This document shows, piece by piece, positions 42,997-50,812 of a stretch of DNA of 50,812 nucleotides. Position 1 is the first letter of the stretch. Each line of letters starts with the position of its first letter. Source of the DNA: Bacteroidota bacterium (GTDB taxonomy: Bacteria; Bacteroidota; JABWAT01); contig JABWAT010000018.1 in NCBI GenBank assembly GCA_013360915.1, positions 1 through 50,812 on the forward strand, read 5' to 3'. The notes beneath the pieces were generated by a model. That model saw nothing but the letters and a program-made list of their open reading frames with translations, was not told where the DNA came from and did not search any database. Made by a program: the position numbers and the translations under genes.

Positions 42997-45621
42997 TTAC
43001 TTAATCAGCGTCATTTTTCTGACGGCTGTGTAGCCATCAGCCATCATGCGTACGAAATAAATACCACTCGGAAGCGAGGCACCGTTGAAATGAACGGTGT
43101 ACTCACCTTGTGGCTTCTGTCCGTTGAATAAGGTGGACACTTCCTTACCCAGCACATCATAAACCTTCAGACTGACATTGCCCGCCTGTTTCATGCTGAA
43201 ACGGATGGCAGTGGTCGGGTTGAACGGATTCGGATAGTTCTGGCTCAGGTTAAAGGAACGGGCGGTTTCTCCCTTTCCATCCACGCTGGTGAAGAACACA
43301 CTGGAGTTGTTTCCGATCCAGGTATAATTCCAGGAAGAAACATTATTCCAGGCATTGTCTTCATTCGATTGGCTCCAGCGCATTCCACCCTGACGGGCCA
43401 GATTGGCATCACCATCATTGACCAGCCAGTCAAAAGCGATCATCATACCGTCTTCCGGTGTGAAGAGTGCATCGCCTTCATGCAGGGCTGCGATGGCTTC
43501 GAAAGAAATGGACCATTCGAAAATGTATCCGGTTTCTGTCTGAATCCATTCGTAGTTGTCATGAGCCTGACGGGCCACCGTTGCACCATTGATGTCATCC
43601 GACACACGGTGAGCATTCATGCGGAAGTGATAGTCAGGGGTGGCACCACGACGGTAACCGGTGTGATCCTTGCCTTTGTAATCATACAGACCAAAGACCA
43701 CATCCGGAGCATCCTGCTCATAGGAAGCCTTGGTGGTATCGACGAAATAGTAATCGTCATATACCTGCATGGCCATGTAGAGATGGGTACTGGAAACAGC
43801 CGCCCAGGCCTTGAACCATAAGTCGGTATCACCATCATGCGGCCAGGTACCCGGGTTAATGATGGTACCAGTGTTATCAGATGATTTCACTTCCCAGGCA
43901 GGAACCGAAGCCCATTCGCTCAGATTACCATCGGCCACGAAGCTTTCTGGAGCACCCAGCCATACAACCGGTACACCTTTTCCAGTGTTCTGAACAGCAG
44001 ATTCGGTGGCAGCAACAGCTCCTACGTTACCTGCTTTGTCGGTGGCATTGATGGCATAGTAAATATCATGAGTGGCATTGTTGATCGGGCTGTTTATAAA
44101 ATGCTCGGCAGCCTGAAGACCTTCAGCCTTGTTCGGGGTAAGAGTAAATACCAGCGGATCGGTCAGATCGGTGATCGGGTATCCACTATAGTAGATGGAA
44201 TATTTTTCCTTCTCTTCACCAGGAACGTCATCCCAGATCAGCAGGTTCTTGTATTCCCCGGGAAGGGCCAGCAGTCCGGTCGGAGCAGCAGGTGCCTCGG
44301 TATCGTTTTCTGCAAATCCGCTTGGAGTAATCAGGTCGAGCAGGAAGGATCCTTCGGCCACCACATCGGCACCAAACGGCTGGGTTCCATCATTGGTAAT
44401 GATGATTTCGAACTGGAACCCCTTTACGGCGTTGATGTCAAAGGTTTTGTTGCCATTGCTCTTGTTGTTAAATCCGGGATCTCCGGGACGCATGTCACCC
44501 CAGGGTTTCGAGGATTCTTCCAGCGGGAAGTACAAAAATTGCCAGTCACCAGCTTTGCTGATGTCAAAATTCGGAATGGCAACCCATTCTTCATTATCAC
44601 CATCATAAATTTCAAAACGGGTGATCACACGGCCTTCCAGTCCCGGAGGAACCAGATTTTTCAGATAGAAGCCAACTGCCGACTTTGTTGAAAGGTCAAC
44701 AGGGGTTTCCAGCATGTGACGGAAAGAAGCATAGCCTCCCCAGTTTTGTGAACCGATCACTTTATAATCCACTTTCAGAGCGCCGGTACCTTCAACGGTA
44801 TCTGCATTCTCATCACTGAAATCAAGTTTCAGAAGCGGTGCAGCCACGCCATCCCAATCCATGACAAATTTGTCATAGTATGCAGAAACCGATGCGGTCT
44901 GATCAAAGGTCATGAGCGGCTCAAATGCCTGACCCAGGATCTGAATTTTATCCATCAGAAACGTTCCGGTTGCAGCAGGCGGATTTTCATTCTTTCCATC
45001 AGTGATGTACACAATGGCAAACTCGTAGCCGACGATGTCCCATGGCTGGAATTCACCATCCCCATTACCAAATTGGGTTGAAAAACCATCAGGATTTACA
45101 GAATTGTGCTCAAGAGGCACAATGTACTGGCGCCAGGTTCCGGCAGGTTCCTGAGCAATGGTACCGAAGTTTTTAAGGAACAGGTCTTCACCCGTATCGG
45201 TATCCTTCTGCTCTTTGACTTTGAATTCAAAGTTGACATCACCGGGCTGGTCTTTAACAGCCGGTGTGACCACTTTTACCCAGAAGCTCAGGTATTTACC
45301 CGATGACAGGTCATATTTGGCCGAATCACCCAGGTTTTCCAGATCGTTCTTGTGCAAACGAACCACATAGCCTCCCCATCCATCGAAAGCTTCGACACGG
45401 TAGTCGATTTTCAGGGCTTCCTCGCCATCCAATGCATCATCGCTGGCAGAAAGATTAAAAAGAGAACCAGGTCCGTTGGTAAAGAATCCGTTATTCAGAC
45501 GATTCGGGAAATAAGTGGTATCGTTTCCGACGCCACCCTCGAACGATTCCCACACCCATTGGGCCTGGGCAGAAACAGCCGTGAGAAGGACGGCTGCGAG
45601 CAGGGTTAGCAACTTTTTCAT
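42997..45621 (-). CDS. T9SS-secreted multi-domain carbohydrate-binding protein
   Basis: An 874-residue secreted protein: signal peptide (1-21, AQAQ), two jelly-roll modules resembling carbohydrate-binding domains (~22-220, WESFEGGVGND and ALKIDYRVEAFDGWGGYV; ~230-440, ALKVDYKVIGSQNWGGYA), an FN3-like linker (~450-540), a CBM9/DOMON-like domain (~560-770, DGNLSEWASVPAW, then LYMAMQVYDDYYF) and a T9SS sorting domain (~790-874, NYPNPFNPTT). No catalytic domain is seen. It probably captures polysaccharide at the cell surface for the receptor and enzymes encoded downstream. The start at 45621 is set by a GGAG that overlaps the upstream in-frame ATG at 45633. A strong terminator follows, so it is a transcript on its own or the first part of an attenuated operon. 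Confidence 0.82.
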   Translation of the reverse strand: MKKLLTLLAAVLLTAVSAQAQWVWESFEGGVGNDTTYFPNRLNNGFFTNGPGSLFNLSASDDALDGEEALKIDYRVEAFDGWGGYVVRLHKNDLENLGDSAKYDLSSGKYLSFWVKVVTPAVKDQPGDVNFEFKVKEQKDTDTGEDLFLKNFGTIAQEPAGTWRQYIVPLEHNSVNPDGFSTQFGNGDGEFQPWDIVGYEFAIVYITDGKNENPPAATGTFLMDKIQILGQAFEPLMTFDQTASVSAYYDKFVMDWDGVAAPLLKLDFSDENADTVEGTGALKVDYKVIGSQNWGGYASFRHMLETPVDLSTKSAVGFYLKNLVPPGLEGRVITRFEIYDGDNEEWVAIPNFDISKAGDWQFLYFPLEESSKPWGDMRPGDPGFNNKSNGNKTFDINAVKGFQFEIIITNDGTQPFGADVVAEGSFLLDLITPSGFAENDTEAPAAPTGLLALPGEYKNLLIWDDVPGEEKEKYSIYYSGYPITDLTDPLVFTLTPNKAEGLQAAEHFINSPINNATHDIYYAINATDKAGNVGAVAATESAVQNTGKGVPVVWLGAPESFVADGNLSEWASVPAWEVKSSDNTGTIINPGTWPHDGDTDLWFKAWAAVSSTHLYMAMQVYDDYYFVDTTKASYEQDAPDVVFGLYDYKGKDHTGYRRGATPDYHFRMNAHRVSDDINGATVARQAHDNYEWIQTETGYIFEWSISFEAIAALHEGDALFTPEDGMMIAFDWLVNDGDANLARQGGMRWSQSNEDNAWNNVSSWNYTWIGNNSSVFFTSVDGKGETARSFNLSQNYPNPFNPTTAIRFSMKQAGNVSLKVYDVLGKEVSTLFNGQKPQGEYTVHFNGASLPSGIYFVRMMADGYTAVRKMTLIK

Positions 45622-45685
45622 GTTGATCTCCATGATTGGTTTAGAGTTGATTGCGATTTTGCGATATCCGGTCCTGTCTGAAAAC

Positions 45686-47314
45686 TCAGCTCAGGAACCC
45701 CCACAGTCCGATGACAATGACACACAGCACAATGGAAGCATATAGTTGGGTTCTGAACGGCTGAAACACCTGAGTGTCCTCCTGCCGGTCCGACCCATCC
45801 GCCGACCGAATCCGGCCCGCGATAAGAAGTCCGCTGGTATCTTTGGCTGGTTTCAATTCCGTCATCAGACTGACTGCAACCAGGACAAGCGAACAGATTA
45901 CAAACAAGACGATTGCAAAATGTAGAAAATTCATGGTGACGAATGGGAGAATCAGCCCGGGTAAGGCCGTTCCGTTCGTGTGCATGTATTCGAGAATCAA
46001 CCGTAACAGACCCAAAGCACCACCCACCACCAGACTGGAAAAAGCAGCCGTGGCCGTGGCCCGTTTGGTGAACAATCCAAAGAGGAAGACCGCCACGATG
46101 GGCGGACTGATGTAAGCCTGAACCGATTGCATATAGATATAGATATTGCTGGTGATCAGCTTTGTGAGCGGAACCCAGAGAATGGCAGTGATGGTGATAA
46201 ATAAGGTGGCCAGACGACCGGCAAGAATCAGTTTTCTTTCGGAGGCACCCGGATTTCTGGGCTGGTAAAAATCAACCGTGAAAAGAGTGGCTGCACTGTT
46301 CATCACAGCCGCCAGAGACGACATGAGGGCTCCCAGTATGCCGGCCACCACCAGCCCTTTCAGGCCAATGGGAAGCAGCGAACCCGAAATAAGAGCCGGG
46401 TAGGCGTCGTCCCCCGAAATGTCGGGGAACAACGCCACGGCAATCAACCCGGGGAGAACCATCACGAACACAGGAATCAATTTCAGAACGGCAGCAAAAA
46501 ACGTCCCCCAGCGGGCCTCGGTGACCGAACGGGCACCCAGCACCCGTTGTACAATGTACTGGTCGGTACACCAATACCAGAAACCGAGAATCGGGGCGCC
46601 AAACACAATACCGGTCCATGGAAAGTCAGGATCATCCATGGGCTTGAACATGGTAAAATGTCCGGCAGGCAGCTTATCAACCAAACCGTCCCATCCGCCG
46701 ACGGCCTGCAGGCCAAGGAGGGTAACCACCAGACTGCCGGCAATGAGAACAACCGATTGAAAAACCTGGGTCCATACCACAGCAGTTAATCCGCCAACCA
46801 CCGTGTAAATACCGGTGAACAAGACCAGGAGAATGGCTCCCGAATACATGTCCCAACCGAGTAAATGCTGCAACAGAATACCGCCGGCAAATAACATGAC
46901 CGAAATTTTGGTGATGATATAGGCCACAATCGACACAGTCGTCAGGTAGTGGCGGCTTCGGCGGTCGTACCGGATTTCTAAATATTCCGGCACCGTAAAC
47001 AAACCCAACCGGATAAATACCGGTGCAATGAACCACCCCATGGCAATCAGGATAATGACCGCCATCCATTCGAAACTGCCGCTGGCCAGACCCCGGGAAG
47101 CCCCGGTACCAGCCAGACCCAGAATGTGCTCGCTCGAAATATTGGTGGCAAACAGCGAGAGCCCGATGGCAACCCACCCGAGATTCCGGCCAGCAAGAAA
47201 ATAGTCTTCGCTGGTCTGATCCCGCCGGCGTGAAACCCATAACCCAATACCCAGCGTCAGCGTGAAGTACGCCAGAATAATGGTGAGGTCCAGTGTGCTG
47301 AATTGTTCAAACAT
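45686..47314 (-). CDS. Sodium/solute symporter (SSS/SGLT family), probable sugar carrier
   Basis: A 542-residue inner-membrane protein with about 13-14 transmembrane segments. The SEDYFLAGRNLGWVAIGLSLFATNISSEHILGLAG region (~33-68) and the GGLTAVVWTQVFQ motif (~170) are typical of SGLT-like members of the family; the FWYWCTDQYIVQRVLGA segment is common in sugar (sialate/galactose/glucose-type) transporters. It is the first minus-strand gene of the carbohydrate series, divergent from the two-component genes across about 220 bases that contain a palindromic site. The ATG at 47314 starts the family-like N terminus; the ribosome binding site is weak (GGAT). It could co-transcribe with the 874-residue protein gene 64 bases downstream. 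Confidence 0.88.
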   Translation of the reverse strand: MFEQFSTLDLTIILAYFTLTLGIGLWVSRRRDQTSEDYFLAGRNLGWVAIGLSLFATNISSEHILGLAGTGASRGLASGSFEWMAVIILIAMGWFIAPVFIRLGLFTVPEYLEIRYDRRSRHYLTTVSIVAYIITKISVMLFAGGILLQHLLGWDMYSGAILLVLFTGIYTVVGGLTAVVWTQVFQSVVLIAGSLVVTLLGLQAVGGWDGLVDKLPAGHFTMFKPMDDPDFPWTGIVFGAPILGFWYWCTDQYIVQRVLGARSVTEARWGTFFAAVLKLIPVFVMVLPGLIAVALFPDISGDDAYPALISGSLLPIGLKGLVVAGILGALMSSLAAVMNSAATLFTVDFYQPRNPGASERKLILAGRLATLFITITAILWVPLTKLITSNIYIYMQSVQAYISPPIVAVFLFGLFTKRATATAAFSSLVVGGALGLLRLILEYMHTNGTALPGLILPFVTMNFLHFAIVLFVICSLVLVAVSLMTELKPAKDTSGLLIAGRIRSADGSDRQEDTQVFQPFRTQLYASIVLCVIVIGLWGFLS

Positions 47315-47427
47315 GCCGATCCGGTTTGGTTGCGATGCCTGTGACTTAAAACACAAATGATGCCAAACCAGAAAGTGGAAACGGGAAACGGAAAACCGCT
47401 TTCACTTTTCCCCTCAAAATTATTATC

Positions 47428-47479
47428 CTGATAACATTATCAGAACAATAACCTGCCCCTTTTATTGATCTGATAACAG
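47428..47479. promoter_or_regulatory. Candidate operator: CTGATAA-CA-TTATCAG palindrome plus a repeated half-site
   Basis: A perfect 7-bp inverted repeat, CTGATAACATTATCAG (47428-47443), lies between the divergent symporter and sensor-kinase genes. The left ten bases recur nearly exactly as CTGATAACAG at 47470-47479, 42 bases later, about four helical turns. Such an arrangement suits cooperative binding of a dimeric regulator controlling one or both promoters. Which protein binds is unknown. Confidence 0.5.
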
Positions 47480-47537
47480 ACCCTCCAAAAAGTTTCACAC
47501 TTATCGGTTAATTTTTACTAATTGCGGGTGACTGATT

Positions 47538-49043
47538 ATGATTTTAATAACCAAACCATCCATCTTCAGTGGAAATCGTCAATCAGATATGAGTTCTACT
47601 CCCGCACAAAAACGACGAACCCGGTTCGAGTTCAGACACATCACCATTGTGTTTGTGATGCTGATTCTGGCCCAGCTGGTGATATCCTTTTTCCATAAAG
47701 CCACCCTGAAATCCTATCTGATCCGGTATGAAGAGGCGAATCACCGCACCTATGCGCGCCAGTTGGTGAATATCAGCCAGAACATGCTGGCCACCTGGCA
47801 TCTGCCCGGTCCCGGTGCATCTGCTTCGGCACCGGCCCCCTCCATCCGCGACTTTTTCTTCCCCGATTCCGGAAGGTACCCCGATATCCGCGTCACGGTT
47901 CTGCTTCCCGATTCAGGCGGCACCTGCCTGGTGGTGGAGGATAGTCTTCAGTTGGTCAGACTGATGACGAAGCAAACAGATGGTGAATCATCGTTCCGCC
48001 GGATAACCCTTCCCGGCTGGATCCGCGATTCGCTTCAGACCCGTCCGCCCTCCAGCCCGGTATACGATCCCGGCACTCCGGGCAGGCTGGCTGTTTATGC
48101 CCCGGTATCCATTCCCGGCCGTGAAGGCTGCCTGCTGATGATGACCATGTCGCCCGGTCTGTCACCGTTCACACGCGAGATCATTTCCAGCTACGATGAA
48201 TCCACTATTATTTATCTGTCCTTCATTCTTCTGGGTATTCTGGCCATGTACTACATCGCTTCCTACACCGCGGTTGAGCGTGATGAGGCTCAGGAACAAC
48301 TGGTGAAGGAACATGAACAGCTGATCAAGGAGCAGGTGGTGCATGAAAAGGAATCTCTTTTCACCCGCCGCATCTATCACACCCACCACAAGGCCGAAAA
48401 GGTCATGGGATTTATCAAGGATGATTTGCGGTCCATCCGCCCCGAAAACATCGATGAAATCAAAGCACGGGTCATCAAGTATTCCAACTTCATTTCCCGG
48501 GTGATTTATGACATGAAGTGGTACGATACCCCCGTTCAGACCATCCGGAATCCGATCTTCCAGACGGATATGAATGAACTGATCCGGTTCATTGTGCAGC
48601 ACATTTTTCAGCGGACATCCACAGTGAATTCCAATTACACATTCGAACTGGATCTCGATCCGCAATTCCCCCGGCTCACGGTAAATGAGTTTGTCCTGTG
48701 GGAGATTCTGGAACCGATTATTCAGAATGCCATCGAACACTCGGGCGAGTCAAAAATCCTCATCCGCATTCAGACCCGGTGGACGAAACCCGATGGTCCC
48801 GGCCGGCTGGTCATTTCGGATAACGGACGCGGCATCAGTCCCGATTTGCTTGCCATCGGTGAAGGCGGCGTGAAAAAACTGTTTCTGGAAAATGCCTCCA
48901 CCAAACAATCGGTAGGTAAAAACAGCGGTTACGGCTGTTTCATCGCCTGGCATCTGGCAACCTCGGGTTGCGGCTGGCACATCGATGCCACCAATAACCC
49001 CGATGGCGGCGCCCGGTTCACTCTCGACATCCCCCACGCATAA
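47538..49043 (+). CDS. Membrane sensor histidine kinase with divergent phospho-acceptor region
   Basis: A 501-residue protein: transmembrane segments at 34-52 and 223-242 enclose a ~170-residue periplasmic sensing domain that I do not recognise. A coiled linker (245-275) leads to a helical pair with YHTHHKAEK (280-288), where one of H281, H283 or H284 would be phosphorylated; this is not the canonical HisKA H-box. The ATPase domain is clear: N-box PIIQNAIEHSGE (393-404), SDNGRGI (427-433) and KNSGYGCFIA (461-470). It sits 17 bases before the response-regulator gene, and the pair probably controls genes nearby. A start at 47589 is also possible and would shorten the cytosolic N terminus. Confidence 0.83.
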   Translation: MILITKPSIFSGNRQSDMSSTPAQKRRTRFEFRHITIVFVMLILAQLVISFFHKATLKSYLIRYEEANHRTYARQLVNISQNMLATWHLPGPGASASAPAPSIRDFFFPDSGRYPDIRVTVLLPDSGGTCLVVEDSLQLVRLMTKQTDGESSFRRITLPGWIRDSLQTRPPSSPVYDPGTPGRLAVYAPVSIPGREGCLLMMTMSPGLSPFTREIISSYDESTIIYLSFILLGILAMYYIASYTAVERDEAQEQLVKEHEQLIKEQVVHEKESLFTRRIYHTHHKAEKVMGFIKDDLRSIRPENIDEIKARVIKYSNFISRVIYDMKWYDTPVQTIRNPIFQTDMNELIRFIVQHIFQRTSTVNSNYTFELDLDPQFPRLTVNEFVLWEILEPIIQNAIEHSGESKILIRIQTRWTKPDGPGRLVISDNGRGISPDLLAIGEGGVKKLFLENASTKQSVGKNSGYGCFIAWHLATSGCGWHIDATNNPDGGARFTLDIPHA

Positions 49044-49060
49044 TCCGGCAGGAGGACTTT

Positions 49061-50521
49061 ATGATTTTTAACCAGATAATCCGGCTCCTGGTCATCGAAG
49101 ATGAAGAATTCGATGTCAGGCGGATACGGAATACCATCCGGTCGTATTCTGATTACATTCAGATCCGCGATGTGATTTCGAACGGACGAGATGCGCTGGA
49201 TGTGCTCGAGAAAAATCCGGCCGATTACGATGTGATTATCACTGATTACCAGATTTCGGGCGGACTGATGGGTGAAACACTCATCGAACGGATCAAAAAA
49301 CTGAATCCGGCCCTGCAGATCATCGTGGTGACCAAGATGACCTCAAACCTGTCCAATTTTAATTTCGCCGCCAATCTGATGAAAGCCGGGGCTTTCTGGT
49401 ACTGCACCAAGTACCCCGGTGATATCGAGGAGTTTATATACCAGCCCACCGATTTCCTGCTGAGCATTTACAACGCGTTCCAGACCAAGCTCATGGTCGA
49501 AGAACAATTGCGCTCCACCCGGAAACTCACGAAAACCATTGACAATCTGCTGTCAAAAAAACTCATCATTGGCGATTCACCGGCGATTAATGAACTGCGC
49601 GATCAGATTGATAAATGCTCGAAATCTCAGGTGAACGTGGTGATCACCGGCGCTTCGGGAACCGGCAAGGAATTGGTCGCCACTCACATCCATTATCTGA
49701 GCAACCGGAAATTCGAAAACTTCATCGCGGTAAACTGTGGCAGCATTCCGCACGACCTGATTGAAAGTGAATTGTTCGGATTCGAAAAGGGCTCCTTCAC
49801 CGGGGCTTCGGCCAGCAAGCCGGGTCTGTTCGAAATGGCCAATCACGGCACGATTTTCCTCGATGAAATCACCGAAATGCCACTGGCTGCACAGGTAAAA
49901 TTATTGCGGGTTCTGCAGGAAGGTGAACTCGAAAAAATCGGTCGGAAAACCCGCATCAAAGTGGATGTGCGCATTGTCGCCGCCAGCAACCGGCATATCG
50001 AGGATGAAGTGAAGGCCGGCCGGTTCCGCGAAGATTTGTATTACCGTCTCAATGTCATTCAGATCAATGTACCGTCGCTGAGCGCACGCCCCACCGACAT
50101 TCCGCTGTTAATCCGGCACTTCATGTCGGTATATGAACGTGAGATGAACATGGGATCTCCGGTTCTCTCCGCCGAGGCCATGGAAGCGCTCAAACGGCAT
50201 CCCTGGCCGGGCAATGTGCGCGAACTGATCAACGTGGTTCAGCGATTGCTCTTCACCGGTGAGCGCGAGATTTCCGCCGATCTGGTGGCCAAAGCCCTTC
50301 GTGGCCGCAAACCCGGCACCGGCATGCCGCTTCTCACCGACAGTGCGCCGGGCATTTCCTTTCAGGATATCATTCCCTGGCGCGACATGGAAACCGAGGT
50401 GAAACGCACCTACTTCAAATTCGTACGTGAACAATCCGATTCTGATGCCGATGCCGCCAAAAAGCTCGGCCTTGCTCCGCCGAATTATCACCGCATGGCG
50501 CGGGAGATTGGAATCAAGTAG
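49061..50521 (+). CDS. Sigma-54-dependent response regulator (NtrC family)
   Basis: A 486-residue regulator: receiver domain (~6-130) with acidic pocket EDEE (13-16) and phospho-acceptor D62 in ITDY; AAA+ domain (~168-395) with Walker A GASGTGKE (197-204), sigma-54 contact loop GSFTGA (244-249; the usual form is GAFTGA), Walker B GTIFLDEI (263-270) and WPGNVREL; and a short C-terminal helix-turn-helix (~440-486, AAKKLGLAPPNYHRMAREIGI). It should activate sigma-54 promoters after phosphorylation by the adjacent kinase. The start has a GGAGG site 6-7 bases upstream. I found no convincing -24/-12 promoter near the carbohydrate genes by eye, so its targets are open. Confidence 0.92.
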   Translation: MIFNQIIRLLVIEDEEFDVRRIRNTIRSYSDYIQIRDVISNGRDALDVLEKNPADYDVIITDYQISGGLMGETLIERIKKLNPALQIIVVTKMTSNLSNFNFAANLMKAGAFWYCTKYPGDIEEFIYQPTDFLLSIYNAFQTKLMVEEQLRSTRKLTKTIDNLLSKKLIIGDSPAINELRDQIDKCSKSQVNVVITGASGTGKELVATHIHYLSNRKFENFIAVNCGSIPHDLIESELFGFEKGSFTGASASKPGLFEMANHGTIFLDEITEMPLAAQVKLLRVLQEGELEKIGRKTRIKVDVRIVAASNRHIEDEVKAGRFREDLYYRLNVIQINVPSLSARPTDIPLLIRHFMSVYEREMNMGSPVLSAEAMEALKRHPWPGNVRELINVVQRLLFTGEREISADLVAKALRGRKPGTGMPLLTDSAPGISFQDIIPWRDMETEVKRTYFKFVREQSDSDADAAKKLGLAPPNYHRMAREIGIK

Positions 50522-50525
50522 TGAG

Positions 50526-50580
50526 GGAAAAACCCGTTGATTGAGCCCCGACGACATCGGGAAAGCCATGGGGTTTTTCC
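50526..50580. terminator. GGAAAAACCC/GGGTTTTTCC hairpin after the response regulator
   Basis: Arms GGAAAAACCC (50526-50535) and GGGTTTTTCC (50571-50580) enclose an inner CCCGA/TCGGG hairpin (50547-50561). The element begins 5 bases after the stop codon, and its right arm provides the T run expected of a terminator for the plus-strand gene. It belongs to the repeat family seen at 412, 27811, 27887 and 50688. Confidence 0.7.
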
Positions 50581-50633
50581 AGTTAAGAGTTACGGGTTAA
50601 AAGTTAAAAGTAAATACAAGTGATTGGGAATTA
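50581..50633. repeat. Degenerate 7-bp tandem array
   Basis: Heptads AGTTAAG, AGTTACG, GGTTAAA, AGTTAAA, AGTAAAT, ACAAGTG, ATTGGGA follow directly on the hairpin above (50581-50629). The first four match the array at 27684-27711. Confidence 0.7.
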
Positions 50634-50669
50634 GCCCTTCGACTTGGTCACTGAACTGAGTCGAAGGGC
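50634..50669. repeat. Perfect 11-bp hairpin GCCCTTCGACT/AGTCGAAGGGC
   Basis: A perfect inverted repeat with a 14-base loop. Shorter relatives occur at 351-378 and around 158-192 in the left-edge island. The element lacks a following T run and therefore looks like an interspersed palindromic repeat, not a terminator. Confidence 0.7.
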
Positions 50670-50687
50670 CGCTCAGGGACCTTGATT

Positions 50688-50754
50688 GGAAAAACCCGGA
50701 CCCTGAGGTGAAAGTTTACCCCGATGAAGTCGGGGAAGGGACAAGGGTTTTTCC
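50688..50754. repeat. 67-bp hairpin repeat, copy B (inverted copy at 27887-27953)
   Basis: Arms GGAAAAACCC (50688-50697) and GGGTTTTTCC (50745-50754) with an inner CCCCGA-TGAAG-TCGGGG hairpin. It equals the reverse complement of 27887-27953 at 66 of 67 positions. Confidence 0.8.
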
Positions 50755-50755
50755 C

Positions 50756-50812
50756 GTGACGAGTGACGCGTAACAAGTGACGAGAAAATACAAGTGATTT
50801 GTGATTGGTGAT
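50756..50812. repeat. Degenerate 7-bp tandem array at the right edge
   Basis: Heptads GTGACGA, GTGACGC, GTAACAA, GTGACGA, GAAAATA, CAAGTGA, TTTGTGA, TTGGTGA keep a 7-base register to the window end and probably continue beyond it. The text is close to that at 25141-25168 and 25234-25261. Confidence 0.7.

Noticed and set aside
47315-47430. Sigma-54 (-24/-12) promoter upstream of the symporter
   Set aside because: A TGGCATCATTTGTG string exists on the minus strand, but the -12 GC element and spacing do not fit.
1-50812. T9SS core genes (sprA, porK-N), tRNA, rRNA, insertion sequences
   Set aside because: Looked for and not seen; only cargo proteins and a PorV-family protein represent T9SS here.

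Overview
The window reads as chromosomal DNA of a Gram-negative member of the FCB (Bacteroidota-like) group. Eight secreted proteins end in a type IX secretion (T9SS) sorting domain, seven of them with the PNPFNP signature. There is a TonB-dependent receptor, a PorV/PorQ-family outer-membrane protein, and several lipoproteins. The strict PNPFNP signature, roughly balanced base composition, usable Shine-Dalgarno sites and the absence of any SusD-like protein fit Ignavibacteria-, Calditrichota- or KSB1-type lineages better than Bacteroidales. This placement is inference. No rRNA, tRNA, CRISPR array, insertion sequence or phage gene was recognised.

Layout. 1-523: gene-free mosaic of intergenic repeats. 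524-1765 (-): MgtC/DUF4010 membrane protein, divergent from a plus-strand group (1876-10247): NifX-like protein, DUF1761 protein, a membrane-anchored unknown, a GH97 alpha-glucosidase, a PF10091 (GH144-like) T9SS enzyme and an M48 membrane protease. From 47314 down to 10330 every gene is on the minus strand. In order of transcription these are: sodium/solute symporter; an 874-residue T9SS carbohydrate-binding protein followed by a strong terminator; TonB-dependent receptor; a 1106-residue T9SS protein; PorV-like protein; GH16; GH2; GH3; MFS sugar transporter; [repeat island]; esterase lipoprotein; GH30; [repeat island]; GH3 BglX; [repeat island]; GH63-like glycosidase; GH5; two arylsulfotransferase-like T9SS proteins; GH5-CBM6; parvulin-type prolyl isomerase. 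At the right end a two-component pair with a sigma-54 response regulator (47538-50521, +) diverges from the symporter, followed by another repeat island.

How the genes fit together. This looks like a beta-glucan utilisation locus built without SusC/SusD. Surface enzymes and binding proteins (GH16, GH2, GH5-CBM6, the 874- and 1106-residue proteins) would be exported by T9SS, possibly helped by the locus-encoded PorV-like protein. The TonB receptor would import oligosaccharides, lipoprotein GH3/GH30 enzymes would finish hydrolysis, and the MFS and SSS carriers would take up sugars. The GH16 enzyme has its strands in a circularly permuted order, like the natural lichenase of Fibrobacter succinogenes.

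The second notable layer is non-coding. Five places immediately 3' of gene ends carry mosaic repeats made of degenerate 7-bp tandem arrays and hairpins bounded by GAAAAACCC and GGGTTTTTC. One 67-bp hairpin occurs twice, in inverted orientation and nearly identical, about 23 kb apart. These islands delimit the GH3 gene and the esterase-GH30 pair as separate cassettes.
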